NCBI GenBank assembly: GCA_002787815.1
Contig: PCUY01000043.1
Span: forward strand, 47,005 to 91,407
DNA: 44,403 nt
Direction of reading: 5' to 3'
From: Bacteroidetes bacterium CG12_big_fil_rev_8_21_14_0_65_60_17
GTDB taxonomy: Bacteria > Bacteroidota > Rhodothermia > Rhodothermales > UBA10348
A program made the translations under genes and the position numbers. Below the pieces are notes generated by a model. The model ran no database searches and was not told the DNA's origin. It saw only the letters and a program-made list of their open reading frames with translations. The stretch's first letter is position 1. Each line of letters starts with the position of its first letter. Below are positions 8,869-16,386 of the stretch, piece after piece.

Positions 8869-10704
8869 CTACGTTCCGGTGACACGGATGGCTTCCTCGA
8901 CACTCGTTTCTCCAAGCGTTACGAGTTGGCGCGCCGCGTGATTGAGTGTCGTCATCCCATCGGCCACAGCCGCGGCGCGCAGCCGCTCCTCATCGACCAT
9001 GTCTTTTGATGCCATGATGATGGAGCGTATTTCGGGTGTAAACAACATGGTTTCAGCAATGGCCCTGCGCCCCTTGTAACCGGCCCCCTTGCAGGTGCGG
9101 CAGCTGTCATACCCGCCGGCCTGATAGAACGTGGCCCCGTAGACGTCGGATTGCTTGAATCCGATGTGTTCCAGGAACGTGAAGTCCGGGTTTGGATCGG
9201 GTATTTTGCACGCGGGACACAGCTTCCTGACCAGACGCTGGGCAACAACAATATTGATGGCATAGGCAATCAGGAACGGCTCCACGCCCATTTTGAAAAG
9301 GCGTGAAACGGCGCTCGGTGCGTCATTGGTGTGCAACGTAGAGAACGTGATATGGCCCGTGTTGGCCAACTTGATAGCGAGCTCGGCAGTCGGCCGGTCA
9401 CGCATCTCTCCCACCATGACAACATCCGGATCGTGACGCAGTATGGCGCGCAACGCACCCTCCAGATCCAATCGGGGACCGAGCTTGATCTGACGAATGC
9501 CCCGCATGAGGTATTCCACGGGATCCTCGACCGTGAGTACGTTGACCTTCGGGGTCACCACCTCGTGCAGTGCCGCAACAAGCGTCGTGCTTTTCCCCGA
9601 CCCGGTTGGTCCAGTCAGAATGACCATCCCGTGGGGTTGCCGGATGGCCTGCTGAAACCTCGCAAAGGCATCGTCCTGCAATCCAATCTGCCGCAGATCG
9701 GTCAGCACCTTGCGGTCATCCAGTACCCGGATGACCACACTCTCGGCGTGAAGTCCTTCCTGCTGGCTCGCAATGGGCAGTACGGAGACCCTGAACCGGA
9801 TGAGTGTATTGTCAATCCAGCGCTGGATGGCACCGTCCTGGGCCACATCCCGGTCAAACCGGTCCACGTTGGTCGTATTGTCCTTGACTACGGCGAGAAA
9901 CGCCTCGGGACGGATGGTACCGTCGACGTGCCACTCCTGTAATTCTCCGTCTACCCGGAGGTGTATTTCAATCCTGCCATCCGCATTGGGATATATGTGC
10001 AGGTCGGACGCACCCATTTTGACCGCATCTGTCAGGGCGGCTTCGAACAGGTTGATCAGCCGTGATCGGCTCATCTCGGCTTCCAGCGCATCCTCGTCCA
10101 GGGCACTGTGATCCTGCTCGAAGGTCGAACCCATGTCGAGCGCCCCCTCCGTATCTCCCAGTTTTTCCAGGAATTCGTTGCGACCACCGATGGTCTCACT
10201 GATCAGCCTCGCGACCACGGACTCCTCGGCGTATTGAAGCTCAAAGCGGCGCAGACGCATACTCTGGATAAGCTGATGTACTTCCGGACGCGTCGGATCG
10301 TGCGTCACGAAAATCCAGCGCGCTTCGCCAAGGATGGGATCCTTTTCGCGGGCGACGGGCATGACGAAGAGCTCGACCATGCTGTCCCAGGCATCGTCAT
10401 CGAATGTGTCTTCGTGGCGTCGGATGAACTCAATAGCCTCATCCTCCTCAACGGAGGCAAAGTCGAATGCATAGACGCGTGCCGCCTGTTCGAAGACGGT
10501 CGACGGCTCAATAAATTCGGACGTGGCCAGCACGCGCCAGAAGGGCACGTGTACGCCGCCAGATTTGAGCGATACCCACTCGCTCCAGGCCGATCTCAGG
10601 GACGCGTCTTCCACAAGACCCATCTTGCGGAGGCGCATGACGACACGGTCGCGAACGAGGGCCTGTTCGAATGTGTCGTCTGTTGTGGTTTCGAGTCGTT
10701 GCAT
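8869..10704 (-). CDS. gspE: GspE/PilB-family type II/IV secretion or pilus ATPase
   Basis: A 611-residue hexameric-type ATPase. The C-terminal two thirds have Walker A GPTGSGKSTT (about 364-373), the Asp box with VEDPVEYLMRGI, Walker B DPDVVMVGEMRD, the His box GHITFSTLHTND, and a tetracysteine zinc site formed by CPAC (about 492-495) and CRTCKGAGYKGR (about 535). The first 200 residues are an unusual acidic domain, with a DPTRPEVHQLI segment near 136-146 and little resemblance to the standard MshEN/T2SSE_N motif. Such ATPases power pilus assembly or type II secretion from the cytoplasm. No pilin, GspF, GspD or PilT gene lies in the window, so the system is unidentified. The preceding gene is a relative of its N-terminal domain. 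Confidence 0.92.
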   Translation of the reverse strand: MQRLETTTDDTFEQALVRDRVVMRLRKMGLVEDASLRSAWSEWVSLKSGGVHVPFWRVLATSEFIEPSTVFEQAARVYAFDFASVEEDEAIEFIRRHEDTFDDDAWDSMVELFVMPVAREKDPILGEARWIFVTHDPTRPEVHQLIQSMRLRRFELQYAEESVVARLISETIGGRNEFLEKLGDTEGALDMGSTFEQDHSALDEDALEAEMSRSRLINLFEAALTDAVKMGASDLHIYPNADGRIEIHLRVDGELQEWHVDGTIRPEAFLAVVKDNTTNVDRFDRDVAQDGAIQRWIDNTLIRFRVSVLPIASQQEGLHAESVVIRVLDDRKVLTDLRQIGLQDDAFARFQQAIRQPHGMVILTGPTGSGKSTTLVAALHEVVTPKVNVLTVEDPVEYLMRGIRQIKLGPRLDLEGALRAILRHDPDVVMVGEMRDRPTAELAIKLANTGHITFSTLHTNDAPSAVSRLFKMGVEPFLIAYAINIVVAQRLVRKLCPACKIPDPNPDFTFLEHIGFKQSDVYGATFYQAGGYDSCRTCKGAGYKGRRAIAETMLFTPEIRSIIMASKDMVDEERLRAAAVADGMTTLNHAARQLVTLGETSVEEAIRVTGT

Positions 10705-10733
10705 GGGGTCATTGGCCCCACGTGCGGGGCGTA

Positions 10734-11372
10734 TCAGGCTGCGCGTCCAAACCTGTTATCGGCATCAAGGCGGACTTTCTTCAGCGCGGGTCTGTGCGGT
10801 GTGGACAAGCCGCCGAGCATCGGAATACTCTTCATCATGACTCCCTGCAACGCGTGTACGATATCGAGATCGGCGTATACGAGACGGGGTTTTACGCTGC
10901 GGATCTGCTCGACAGCCGTGCGCACGTCGGGGTTTCCGGGATCGTGGGATGCGAAGGTGACCCGGCCGTCCTGTAGCGGCGTGCGTCCGTGCTCCACTAC
11001 GGGAACGATTCCAGTGCTGAAAAGCCTCTCCCACTCGTCGGAGGAGAGCCGGACCGTCAACAGGTCAGCCTGTACGACGGTGCTCATTTCACATATCATG
11101 ATTTTGCGATATCCATACGTATCCGCTGCGAGCCGGTGCAACACGTCATGAAGATCGGGATTTTCTGCTGCCGCCCGGCGCCATGAACCACCTTTCGGCA
11201 CGTGCCCCGGCTGGGCAAGACCGCTGTTGATGGCGGCGGTCAATACGCGGTCCGGCAACGTGGTTTCTCTCGATTGCCCCACCAGACGGGCAATTTCCCG
11301 CGCGTGAGCAACCGTGACGGACGCCGTTCCACCGCGACCTGTCAGTCTGGATATCGTATTGGACATTCCCAT
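10734..11372 (-). CDS. Stand-alone paralogue of the GspE N-terminal domain
   Basis: The 212-residue protein has no signal peptide, no membrane helix and no ATPase motif. By eye its residues 63-176 line up with residues 54-167 of the GspE protein 29 bases downstream. Shared positions are a W-R pair at the start, an A-A-x-x-Y core, a W followed by a hydrophobic stretch ending in PV, and SHDPGNPDV against THDPTRPEV, followed by a helix and a Y-A-x-x-x-x-V motif. The flanking residues differ: about 60 more at the N-terminus and a basic tail KKVRLDADNRFGR. It may be an adaptor that competes for or mimics the docking domain of the ATPase (inference). Its position suggests co-transcription with the ATPase. 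Starts at Met1 or Met3 are both possible. Confidence 0.7.
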   Translation of the reverse strand: MGMSNTISRLTGRGGTASVTVAHAREIARLVGQSRETTLPDRVLTAAINSGLAQPGHVPKGGSWRRAAAENPDLHDVLHRLAADTYGYRKIMICEMSTVVQADLLTVRLSSDEWERLFSTGIVPVVEHGRTPLQDGRVTFASHDPGNPDVRTAVEQIRSVKPRLVYADLDIVHALQGVMMKSIPMLGGLSTPHRPALKKVRLDADNRFGRAA

Positions 11373-11402
11373 ACCTGTGGTATCGGTCGAAATCCACAGG
11401 GG

Positions 11403-12401
11403 TTAACCCGCCGCCTCGGACGGTGAAACAATCATTCTCCCGGCGTGCCCACCGGCCAGAATGCGTTTGCAGGCCCCTTCGATGTCCCCGAAAGGCACCT
11501 CTTCCGCGAGGGAATCAAAGTCGTAGACGGAGGTCAGAACCGCTATCCGTTTCCAGACTTTGCGGCGAACAATGTTCGGACACGTGTTGGAATCAATACC
11601 CTGCAGACGAATGCCGCGAAGAATGAACGGATACACGGTCGATGAGAACTGCTCTCCTCCAACCAGTCCGCATGCGGCTACGCACCCGTGTCGCGCAGTC
11701 TGGCTGATCAGCGCCTCGAGTGTGGTACCGCCGACCGTATCGATAGCCCCCGCCCAGTGACCGGAGTCAAGCGGGCGCGCCGCCCCCGCTTCCAGAATGC
11801 TGCGATCCATTACGCGGCTTGCACCCATGCTTTCCAGATACTCTTGATTCGATGCCGAACCACTGGAGGCTACAACCCGATACCCGGCGTGGGCCAGTGC
11901 CATGACAGCAAACGTACCAACACCTCCCGAGGCGCCCGTAACCACGATATCACCGGACTCCGGCGTGATGCCTGCCTCCTCCAGAGCGATCACGGCCAGC
12001 ACCGCCGTGAAACCTGCCGTACCGGCTATCATGGCATGTTTCGACGAGAGCCCCGTGGGTAGCCGGACCAGGTGGCGAGCGTGGACCCGCTGCACGCCAC
12101 TGTATGCGCCCCACTGGGTTTCTCCAAGTCCCCAGCCAGTCTGGAGTACGCAGTCACCCGTGCGCCACTCGTCGGCACTCGTCTCCAGGATTTCACCGGA
12201 CAGATCAATTCCCGGAATGAAGGGTAAAGCTCCGCGGATTATCGGCGCATGTCCCTTTACGGCAAGGGCATCCTTGTAGTTTATACCACTCCATGCGACG
12301 CGCACCAGTGTATCACCGTCCGACGGGAGGTCGTCGGCGGAAATCCGGCGGATTCTGACGCGTGGGGCTGTATCGTGGACAAACAGGGCTGGAAACGTCA
12401 T
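11403..12401 (-). CDS. acuI: YhdH/AcuI-type quinone oxidoreductase (acryloyl-CoA reductase-like)
   Basis: A 332-residue medium-chain dehydrogenase/reductase. The N-terminal GroES-like domain has the family's WSGINYKDALAVKG and PFIPGIDLSGEI, and the Rossmann domain has VVTGASGGVGTFAV. Zinc-binding residues are absent, as in quinone oxidoreductase-type members. YhdH/AcuI proteins are cytoplasmic NADPH enzymes; characterised members reduce acryloyl-CoA to propionyl-CoA. The start overlaps the stop of the upstream lipoprotein gene by 4 bases (ATGA), implying coupling. The substrate is not certain: the AcuI name is by family similarity. Confidence 0.88.
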   Translation of the reverse strand: MTFPALFVHDTAPRVRIRRISADDLPSDGDTLVRVAWSGINYKDALAVKGHAPIIRGALPFIPGIDLSGEILETSADEWRTGDCVLQTGWGLGETQWGAYSGVQRVHARHLVRLPTGLSSKHAMIAGTAGFTAVLAVIALEEAGITPESGDIVVTGASGGVGTFAVMALAHAGYRVVASSGSASNQEYLESMGASRVMDRSILEAGAARPLDSGHWAGAIDTVGGTTLEALISQTARHGCVAACGLVGGEQFSSTVYPFILRGIRLQGIDSNTCPNIVRRKVWKRIAVLTSVYDFDSLAEEVPFGDIEGACKRILAGGHAGRMIVSPSEAAG

Positions 12402-13480
12402 CGGGTGTGCAGACTGTCAAGGAAAACGGTTGAGTCAGGCCAGGCAGAAAACCATTTCCCATGCCCTCTGGAACTGGCCCGGACGAGCCTGGCGACTCCC
12501 CGCGAGCCGTCGAAACGGATGGCAAGGCGAAGTGTCACATCCGACCAACGCCTGCGCAGGCCGTCCTGCCATTGCAACTCGATTTCGGCATCATAGGTCC
12601 GCTCGAGGGCGACGTACGACCATTCGTTGATGAAAACGAATGCGCGGCCGAGTGCCAGACGCCCTTGCAATTCGTTGAGAAGGTGACTGCCGGCAGACTC
12701 CACGAGCCGGGACAACTCTTCCTTCCGCTCCTCCACGGTTCGAGCCCGTACCATTACCGAGTCGCGGGCCAGCAGACTCCTCTGCATGGCGTTTCGCCCG
12801 TGCAGTTCAAAAACAACGAGTGTGGAATCGTTGTCCAGAAGTCCGGATTGGATGTCGTACCGGAAGTCCCGGAAACCCGGCCGACGGTCCAGGTTGACGC
12901 GGTTCATACCCGGGCGTACCGGCACGTCAATCGACGGGGAAGAACCGTCCGGTACATATACGCGCAACAACGCATCGGGAACGTATCTGGAATCCAGGGT
13001 CTTCCAAAGAGAATCGGAGTAACCCATTCGTTCGCGCCGCAAGCCAAACTGGTACCGGACCAGTCCGTATTCGGAATCGGCGATCGGATACGTCACGGCA
13101 CTCTCGACCACGGCCCGCTTGCGCGACGCACGAATACCCACCTGGTCGCATGCCGTTACACGCTTCCACTGCGCACAGACTTCCACCAGGAGACGTTCGT
13201 CGCTGAAGAGTGGTTCGTCATCGACCGTAACCGTACCGGGCTGACCGTGGAAAAGCGTATCGTAATTGGCGCGGAAGATGGTTACCGTCAAGGCGTCCCC
13301 GGGCACCGGCCTGGGTGGCCCGAACAGGGGGTCGCGCTCGAATGTGGCATCCACGATAAGGGAATCCCATGATGCGCGTTCTACCTGCAGCCGGGTCGCC
13401 TCGATGCGTGAAAATCCACTGTCGCATGCACCTGCAATCAGTCCGGCACCGAATACGAGCACGCCCACGAGCCTCATCAC
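12398..13480 (-). CDS. Lipoprotein of unknown function
   Basis: The 360-residue product has a lipoprotein signal with lipobox LIAGAC, Cys19. The mature part is polar and beta-rich, with many Trp, Arg and Asp residues; no repeats or catalytic motif stand out. Its middle carries two cysteines in VCAQWKRVTACDQVG that could form a disulfide. I do not recognise the family. It overlaps both neighbours by 4 bases, the Nudix gene upstream and acuI downstream, so the three are probably translated from one mRNA. Clade-restricted and envelope-located is the most that can be said. Confidence 0.75.
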   Translation of the reverse strand: MMRLVGVLVFGAGLIAGACDSGFSRIEATRLQVERASWDSLIVDATFERDPLFGPPRPVPGDALTVTIFRANYDTLFHGQPGTVTVDDEPLFSDERLLVEVCAQWKRVTACDQVGIRASRKRAVVESAVTYPIADSEYGLVRYQFGLRRERMGYSDSLWKTLDSRYVPDALLRVYVPDGSSPSIDVPVRPGMNRVNLDRRPGFRDFRYDIQSGLLDNDSTLVVFELHGRNAMQRSLLARDSVMVRARTVEERKEELSRLVESAGSHLLNELQGRLALGRAFVFINEWSYVALERTYDAEIELQWQDGLRRRWSDVTLRLAIRFDGSRGVARLVRASSRGHGKWFSAWPDSTVFLDSLHTR

Positions 13481-14019
13481 AGCCCCTCCGCCAATGCCTT
13501 GTAGAAGGCAGCCACATGCATTCCATGCAGTATGCGGCCGGAGGCTATGGCCTCCATCACACCATCGCGGTCGAGCAGAACTACGCGGAGATCCTCCGTG
13601 TCATCCCGTTGGAGCACACCTGTGCACGCGGCACGCCGTGCAAGAAACACGTGTCCGCTGTTGTTGTGACGGGACGGATCGGGCGCCCAGCTGCCAAGGT
13701 GGGTCCAATCGGGCGACAAAAAACCAGTCTCTTCTTCCAACTCCCGAGCGGCACCGCGCGCGGGATCCTCACCCTCTTCCAACATGCCGGAAGCAAACTC
13801 GAGTGAGAGTGTCCCCACAGCATGCCGATACTGCTCTACGAGCACGAACATGTTGTCCGTGGTCACGCAGAGTGACAGGGTCCAGTCCGGATATTCCAAT
13901 ACGTGATATTCGGGCAATATCGTCCCGTCAGGCAACGCGACTTCATCAACCCGTAATTTCATCCACCAGCGGTCCAGGACGACGCGCTGCGACAGGATTT
14001 TCCACGGTGCTGGTTTCAT
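13477..14019 (-). CDS. Nudix hydrolase, ADP-ribose pyrophosphatase-like
   Basis: The 180-residue product starts at ATG 14019 (MKPAPWKIL). The frame is open further upstream, but that part lies antisense to hppD and has no Nudix homology. The Nudix box GX5EX7REUXEEXGU is perfect at residues 78-100 (GMLEEGE...RELEEETGF), preceded by the VLVEQYRHAVG segment typical of ADP-ribose and related nucleoside-diphosphate-sugar pyrophosphatases. These enzymes hydrolyse ADP-ribose to AMP and ribose-5-phosphate using Mg2+. The exact substrate is inferred. It is the first gene of a minus-strand operon with the lipoprotein and acuI and is divergent from hppD, 99 bases away. Confidence 0.9.
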   Translation of the reverse strand: MKPAPWKILSQRVVLDRWWMKLRVDEVALPDGTILPEYHVLEYPDWTLSLCVTTDNMFVLVEQYRHAVGTLSLEFASGMLEEGEDPARGAARELEEETGFLSPDWTHLGSWAPDPSRHNNSGHVFLARRAACTGVLQRDDTEDLRVVLLDRDGVMEAIASGRILHGMHVAAFYKALAEGL

Positions 14020-14117
14020 AGTGCACTCGAACACGATCCACGGCCCACTGATCCCGCCTGTGGAACGCATGCCTACCCGTACCGTGTAAGAATCCAATAC
14101 AAAAATTTCCAGTGCAC
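14020..14117. promoter_or_regulatory. Divergent gap with paired GTGCAC palindromes
   Basis: The divergent gap between the Nudix gene and hppD contains two copies of the palindrome GTGCAC (14021-14026 and 14112-14117). Each lies one base from a start codon: ATG of the Nudix gene on the minus strand and ATG 14119 of hppD on the plus strand. The symmetry could mark an operator or be chance. I see no convincing -33/-7 or sigma70 pair. Confidence 0.25.
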
Positions 14118-14118
14118 C

Positions 14119-15216
14119 ATGACGAAAGACTTTCTCCCCATCAATGGCACGGACTACGTGGAGTTTTACGTTGGAAACGCGAAGCAGGCGGCCCACTACT
14201 ATATGTCCGCCTTCGGATTCCAACCTGTCGCCTATTCTGGACTCGAAACGGGAAACAAGGAGAAAACAAGTTATGTGGTGGGGCAGGACAAGAGCCGGTT
14301 CGTACTCACCTCTGCGCTCGTCCCGGAGTCCGACGTGGCGGCTCATGTCCGGGAGCACGGCGACGGTGTGAAGGACCTTGCCATGTGGGTAGATGACGCA
14401 CGTTCGGCCTGGGAAGAGACCACCCGGCGGGGAGCACGAAGCGTTCGTGAGCCGCGCGAAAAGAAGGATGATTACGGTACGGTCACTACGGCCAGTATTG
14501 CGACGTACGGGGAAACCATCCACACATTCGTGGAGCGCAAAGATTACCGGGGCGTATTCATGCCCGGATTCGAAGCCTGGGCCAATGATTGGTACAAGCC
14601 GGAGCCCGTCGGCCTGAAATACATAGACCACTGCGTCGGCAACGTTCATCTCGGTGACATGAACAAGTACGTTGACTTTTACTCGGACGTACTCGGTTTC
14701 CGCAATCTGCTCTCCTTTGATGACAAAGATATCTCGACCGAGTACACGGCTCTCATGTCCAAGGTGATGGCCAACGGCAACGACCGTATCAAATTTCCCA
14801 TCAACGAGCCGGCTGCAGGGAAAAAAAAGAGTCAGATTGAAGAATACCTCGACTTCTACCGGGGGGCCGGCGTGCAGCACATTGCCATGGCAACAGACAA
14901 CATCATCCAGACAGTGACGGAACTTCGTCGTCGGGGGGTCGAGTTTCTGCAGGTACCCAAGACCTACTACGACATCCTGCCGGACAGGGTTGGTGAGATC
15001 GACGAGGACATTGCGCCGCTTCGGGAGCTCGGAATACTCGTGGACCGCGACCCCGATGGATATCTGTTGCAGATCTTCACGCGTCCCGTGCAGGATCGCC
15101 CGACTGTGTTTTACGAAATCATTCAGCGAAAGGGTGCCCGCTCATTCGGCAAGGGCAACTTCAAGGCGCTCTTCGAAGCCATTGAACGTGAGCAGGAGCG
15201 CCGCGGCAACCTGTAA
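14119..15216 (+). CDS. hppD: 4-hydroxyphenylpyruvate dioxygenase
   Basis: A 365-residue Fe(II) dioxygenase of the vicinal-oxygen-chelate fold that turns 4-hydroxyphenylpyruvate, O2 and no external oxo-acid into homogentisate, the second step of tyrosine breakdown in the cytoplasm. The two half-domains begin at about residues 8 and 168. The iron ligands are readable: His171 in DHCVGNVHLGDM, His254 in GVQHIAMAT and Glu333 in FYEIIQRKG. The C-terminal helix SFGKGNFKALFEAIE is characteristic. The length is usual. It is followed 15 bases later by hmgA, the next enzyme of the pathway. Confidence 0.97.
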   Translation: MTKDFLPINGTDYVEFYVGNAKQAAHYYMSAFGFQPVAYSGLETGNKEKTSYVVGQDKSRFVLTSALVPESDVAAHVREHGDGVKDLAMWVDDARSAWEETTRRGARSVREPREKKDDYGTVTTASIATYGETIHTFVERKDYRGVFMPGFEAWANDWYKPEPVGLKYIDHCVGNVHLGDMNKYVDFYSDVLGFRNLLSFDDKDISTEYTALMSKVMANGNDRIKFPINEPAAGKKKSQIEEYLDFYRGAGVQHIAMATDNIIQTVTELRRRGVEFLQVPKTYYDILPDRVGEIDEDIAPLRELGILVDRDPDGYLLQIFTRPVQDRPTVFYEIIQRKGARSFGKGNFKALFEAIEREQERRGNL

Positions 15217-15231
15217 CAACCCACTGGAACC

Positions 15232-16386
15232 ATGCCCCATTACACGCGACTCGGACACATCCCCCACAAACGGCACACGCAGTTCCGCAAGCCTGACGGC
15301 ACGCTATACAGCGAGGAAGTGGTCGGTGCCGAAGGTTTCAGCGGCATTTCAACGATTGCCTACCATGTCCACCCACCTACCGTCGTAGAGCGCGTGGACA
15401 GTCCGCTGCCGTGGGACGTTGCGTACTCGGATCTTGATTTCCTTCGACACCGCCACGTAAAGGGTGCCGCTGTCGCGTCGTCAGGCGACTGGCTGGCCGC
15501 GCGCCGCTACATCATGGGTAATGAGGATGTCCGCCTGGCGCTGGCCTCGCCGACCGAACCCATGCCCTTCTTCTACCGCAATGCCGTCGCCGATGAAATG
15601 GTCTTCGTACATGATGGTGAAGGCGTTCTTGAGTCGCCGTTTGGCGAGGTGCCGTTCCGCCAGGGTGACTATGTCCATATCCCGCGCACCATTACGCACC
15701 GCTGGCGCGTAACAAGCACCGAGTGCCGCTTCCTCGTCATTGAATCCTTTTCTGAGATCCAGTTCCCGAAACGCTATCGCAACGCATTCGGTCAACTTCT
15801 GGAGCACAGTCCCTATTGCGAGCGTGACATCCGTCCGCCGTCAAACCTTGTAACCATCGATGAAGAGGGCGAGTTCGAAGTCCGAATTGCCAAACATGGT
15901 TACCTGCACCGGCTCATTTACCGGTACCATCCATATGACATTGTCGGGTGGGACGGCTGTATGTACCCGTACGCCACGTCCATCCACGACTTCGAACCCA
16001 TCACGGGCCGGATCCATCAACCACCACCGGTCCATCAGCACTTCGCCGGACGAAATTTCGTGATATGCTCCTTCGTGCCCCGTAAATACGATTACCATCC
16101 GGAGAGCATTCCGGCGCCGTACAACCACTCCAATATCGACTCTGATGAGGTTCTATACTATGCCGAGGGCAACTTCATGAGTCGCAAGGACATAGACCGG
16201 GGGTCATTCACGCTCCATCCTGGAGGTATTGCGCATGGTCCCCACCCGGGAACGGTCGAGGCATCCATTGGCAAGGAGGCTACCGATGAACTTGCGGTCA
16301 TGGTCGATACCTTCCGCCCGCTGCGCCTGACACAGGAAGCCCTGGACAACGAAGACCCAGACTACATGCTCTCCTGGCGCACCTGA
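15232..16386 (+). CDS. hmgA: Homogentisate 1,2-dioxygenase (short bacterial form)
   Basis: The 384-residue protein has the family start MPHYTRLGHIPHKRHTQFR and a cupin body. Likely iron ligands lie in NHSNIDSDEVLYYAEGN (His299, Glu306) and in HPGGIAHGPHPG (His335 or His338), with spacing like the H-E-H set of known homogentisate dioxygenases. It opens the ring of homogentisate with O2 to maleylacetoacetate. It is the partner step of hppD, 15 bases upstream. The maleylacetoacetate isomerase and fumarylacetoacetase are not in the window. Its last 25 bases overlap the convergent ELWxxDGT-repeat gene. Confidence 0.95.
   Translation: MPHYTRLGHIPHKRHTQFRKPDGTLYSEEVVGAEGFSGISTIAYHVHPPTVVERVDSPLPWDVAYSDLDFLRHRHVKGAAVASSGDWLAARRYIMGNEDVRLALASPTEPMPFFYRNAVADEMVFVHDGEGVLESPFGEVPFRQGDYVHIPRTITHRWRVTSTECRFLVIESFSEIQFPKRYRNAFGQLLEHSPYCERDIRPPSNLVTIDEEGEFEVRIAKHGYLHRLIYRYHPYDIVGWDGCMYPYATSIHDFEPITGRIHQPPPVHQHFAGRNFVICSFVPRKYDYHPESIPAPYNHSNIDSDEVLYYAEGNFMSRKDIDRGSFTLHPGGIAHGPHPGTVEASIGKEATDELAVMVDTFRPLRLTQEALDNEDPDYMLSWRT

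Noticed and set aside
10108-11151. Long plus-strand open frame antisense to gspE and its upstream paralogue
   Set aside because: It is a shadow of two real minus-strand genes with no recognisable domain.
14020-14880. Upstream extension of the Nudix frame (open to 14880 on the minus strand)
   Set aside because: It lies antisense to hppD, has no Nudix similarity, and ATG 14019 gives a normal-length enzyme.
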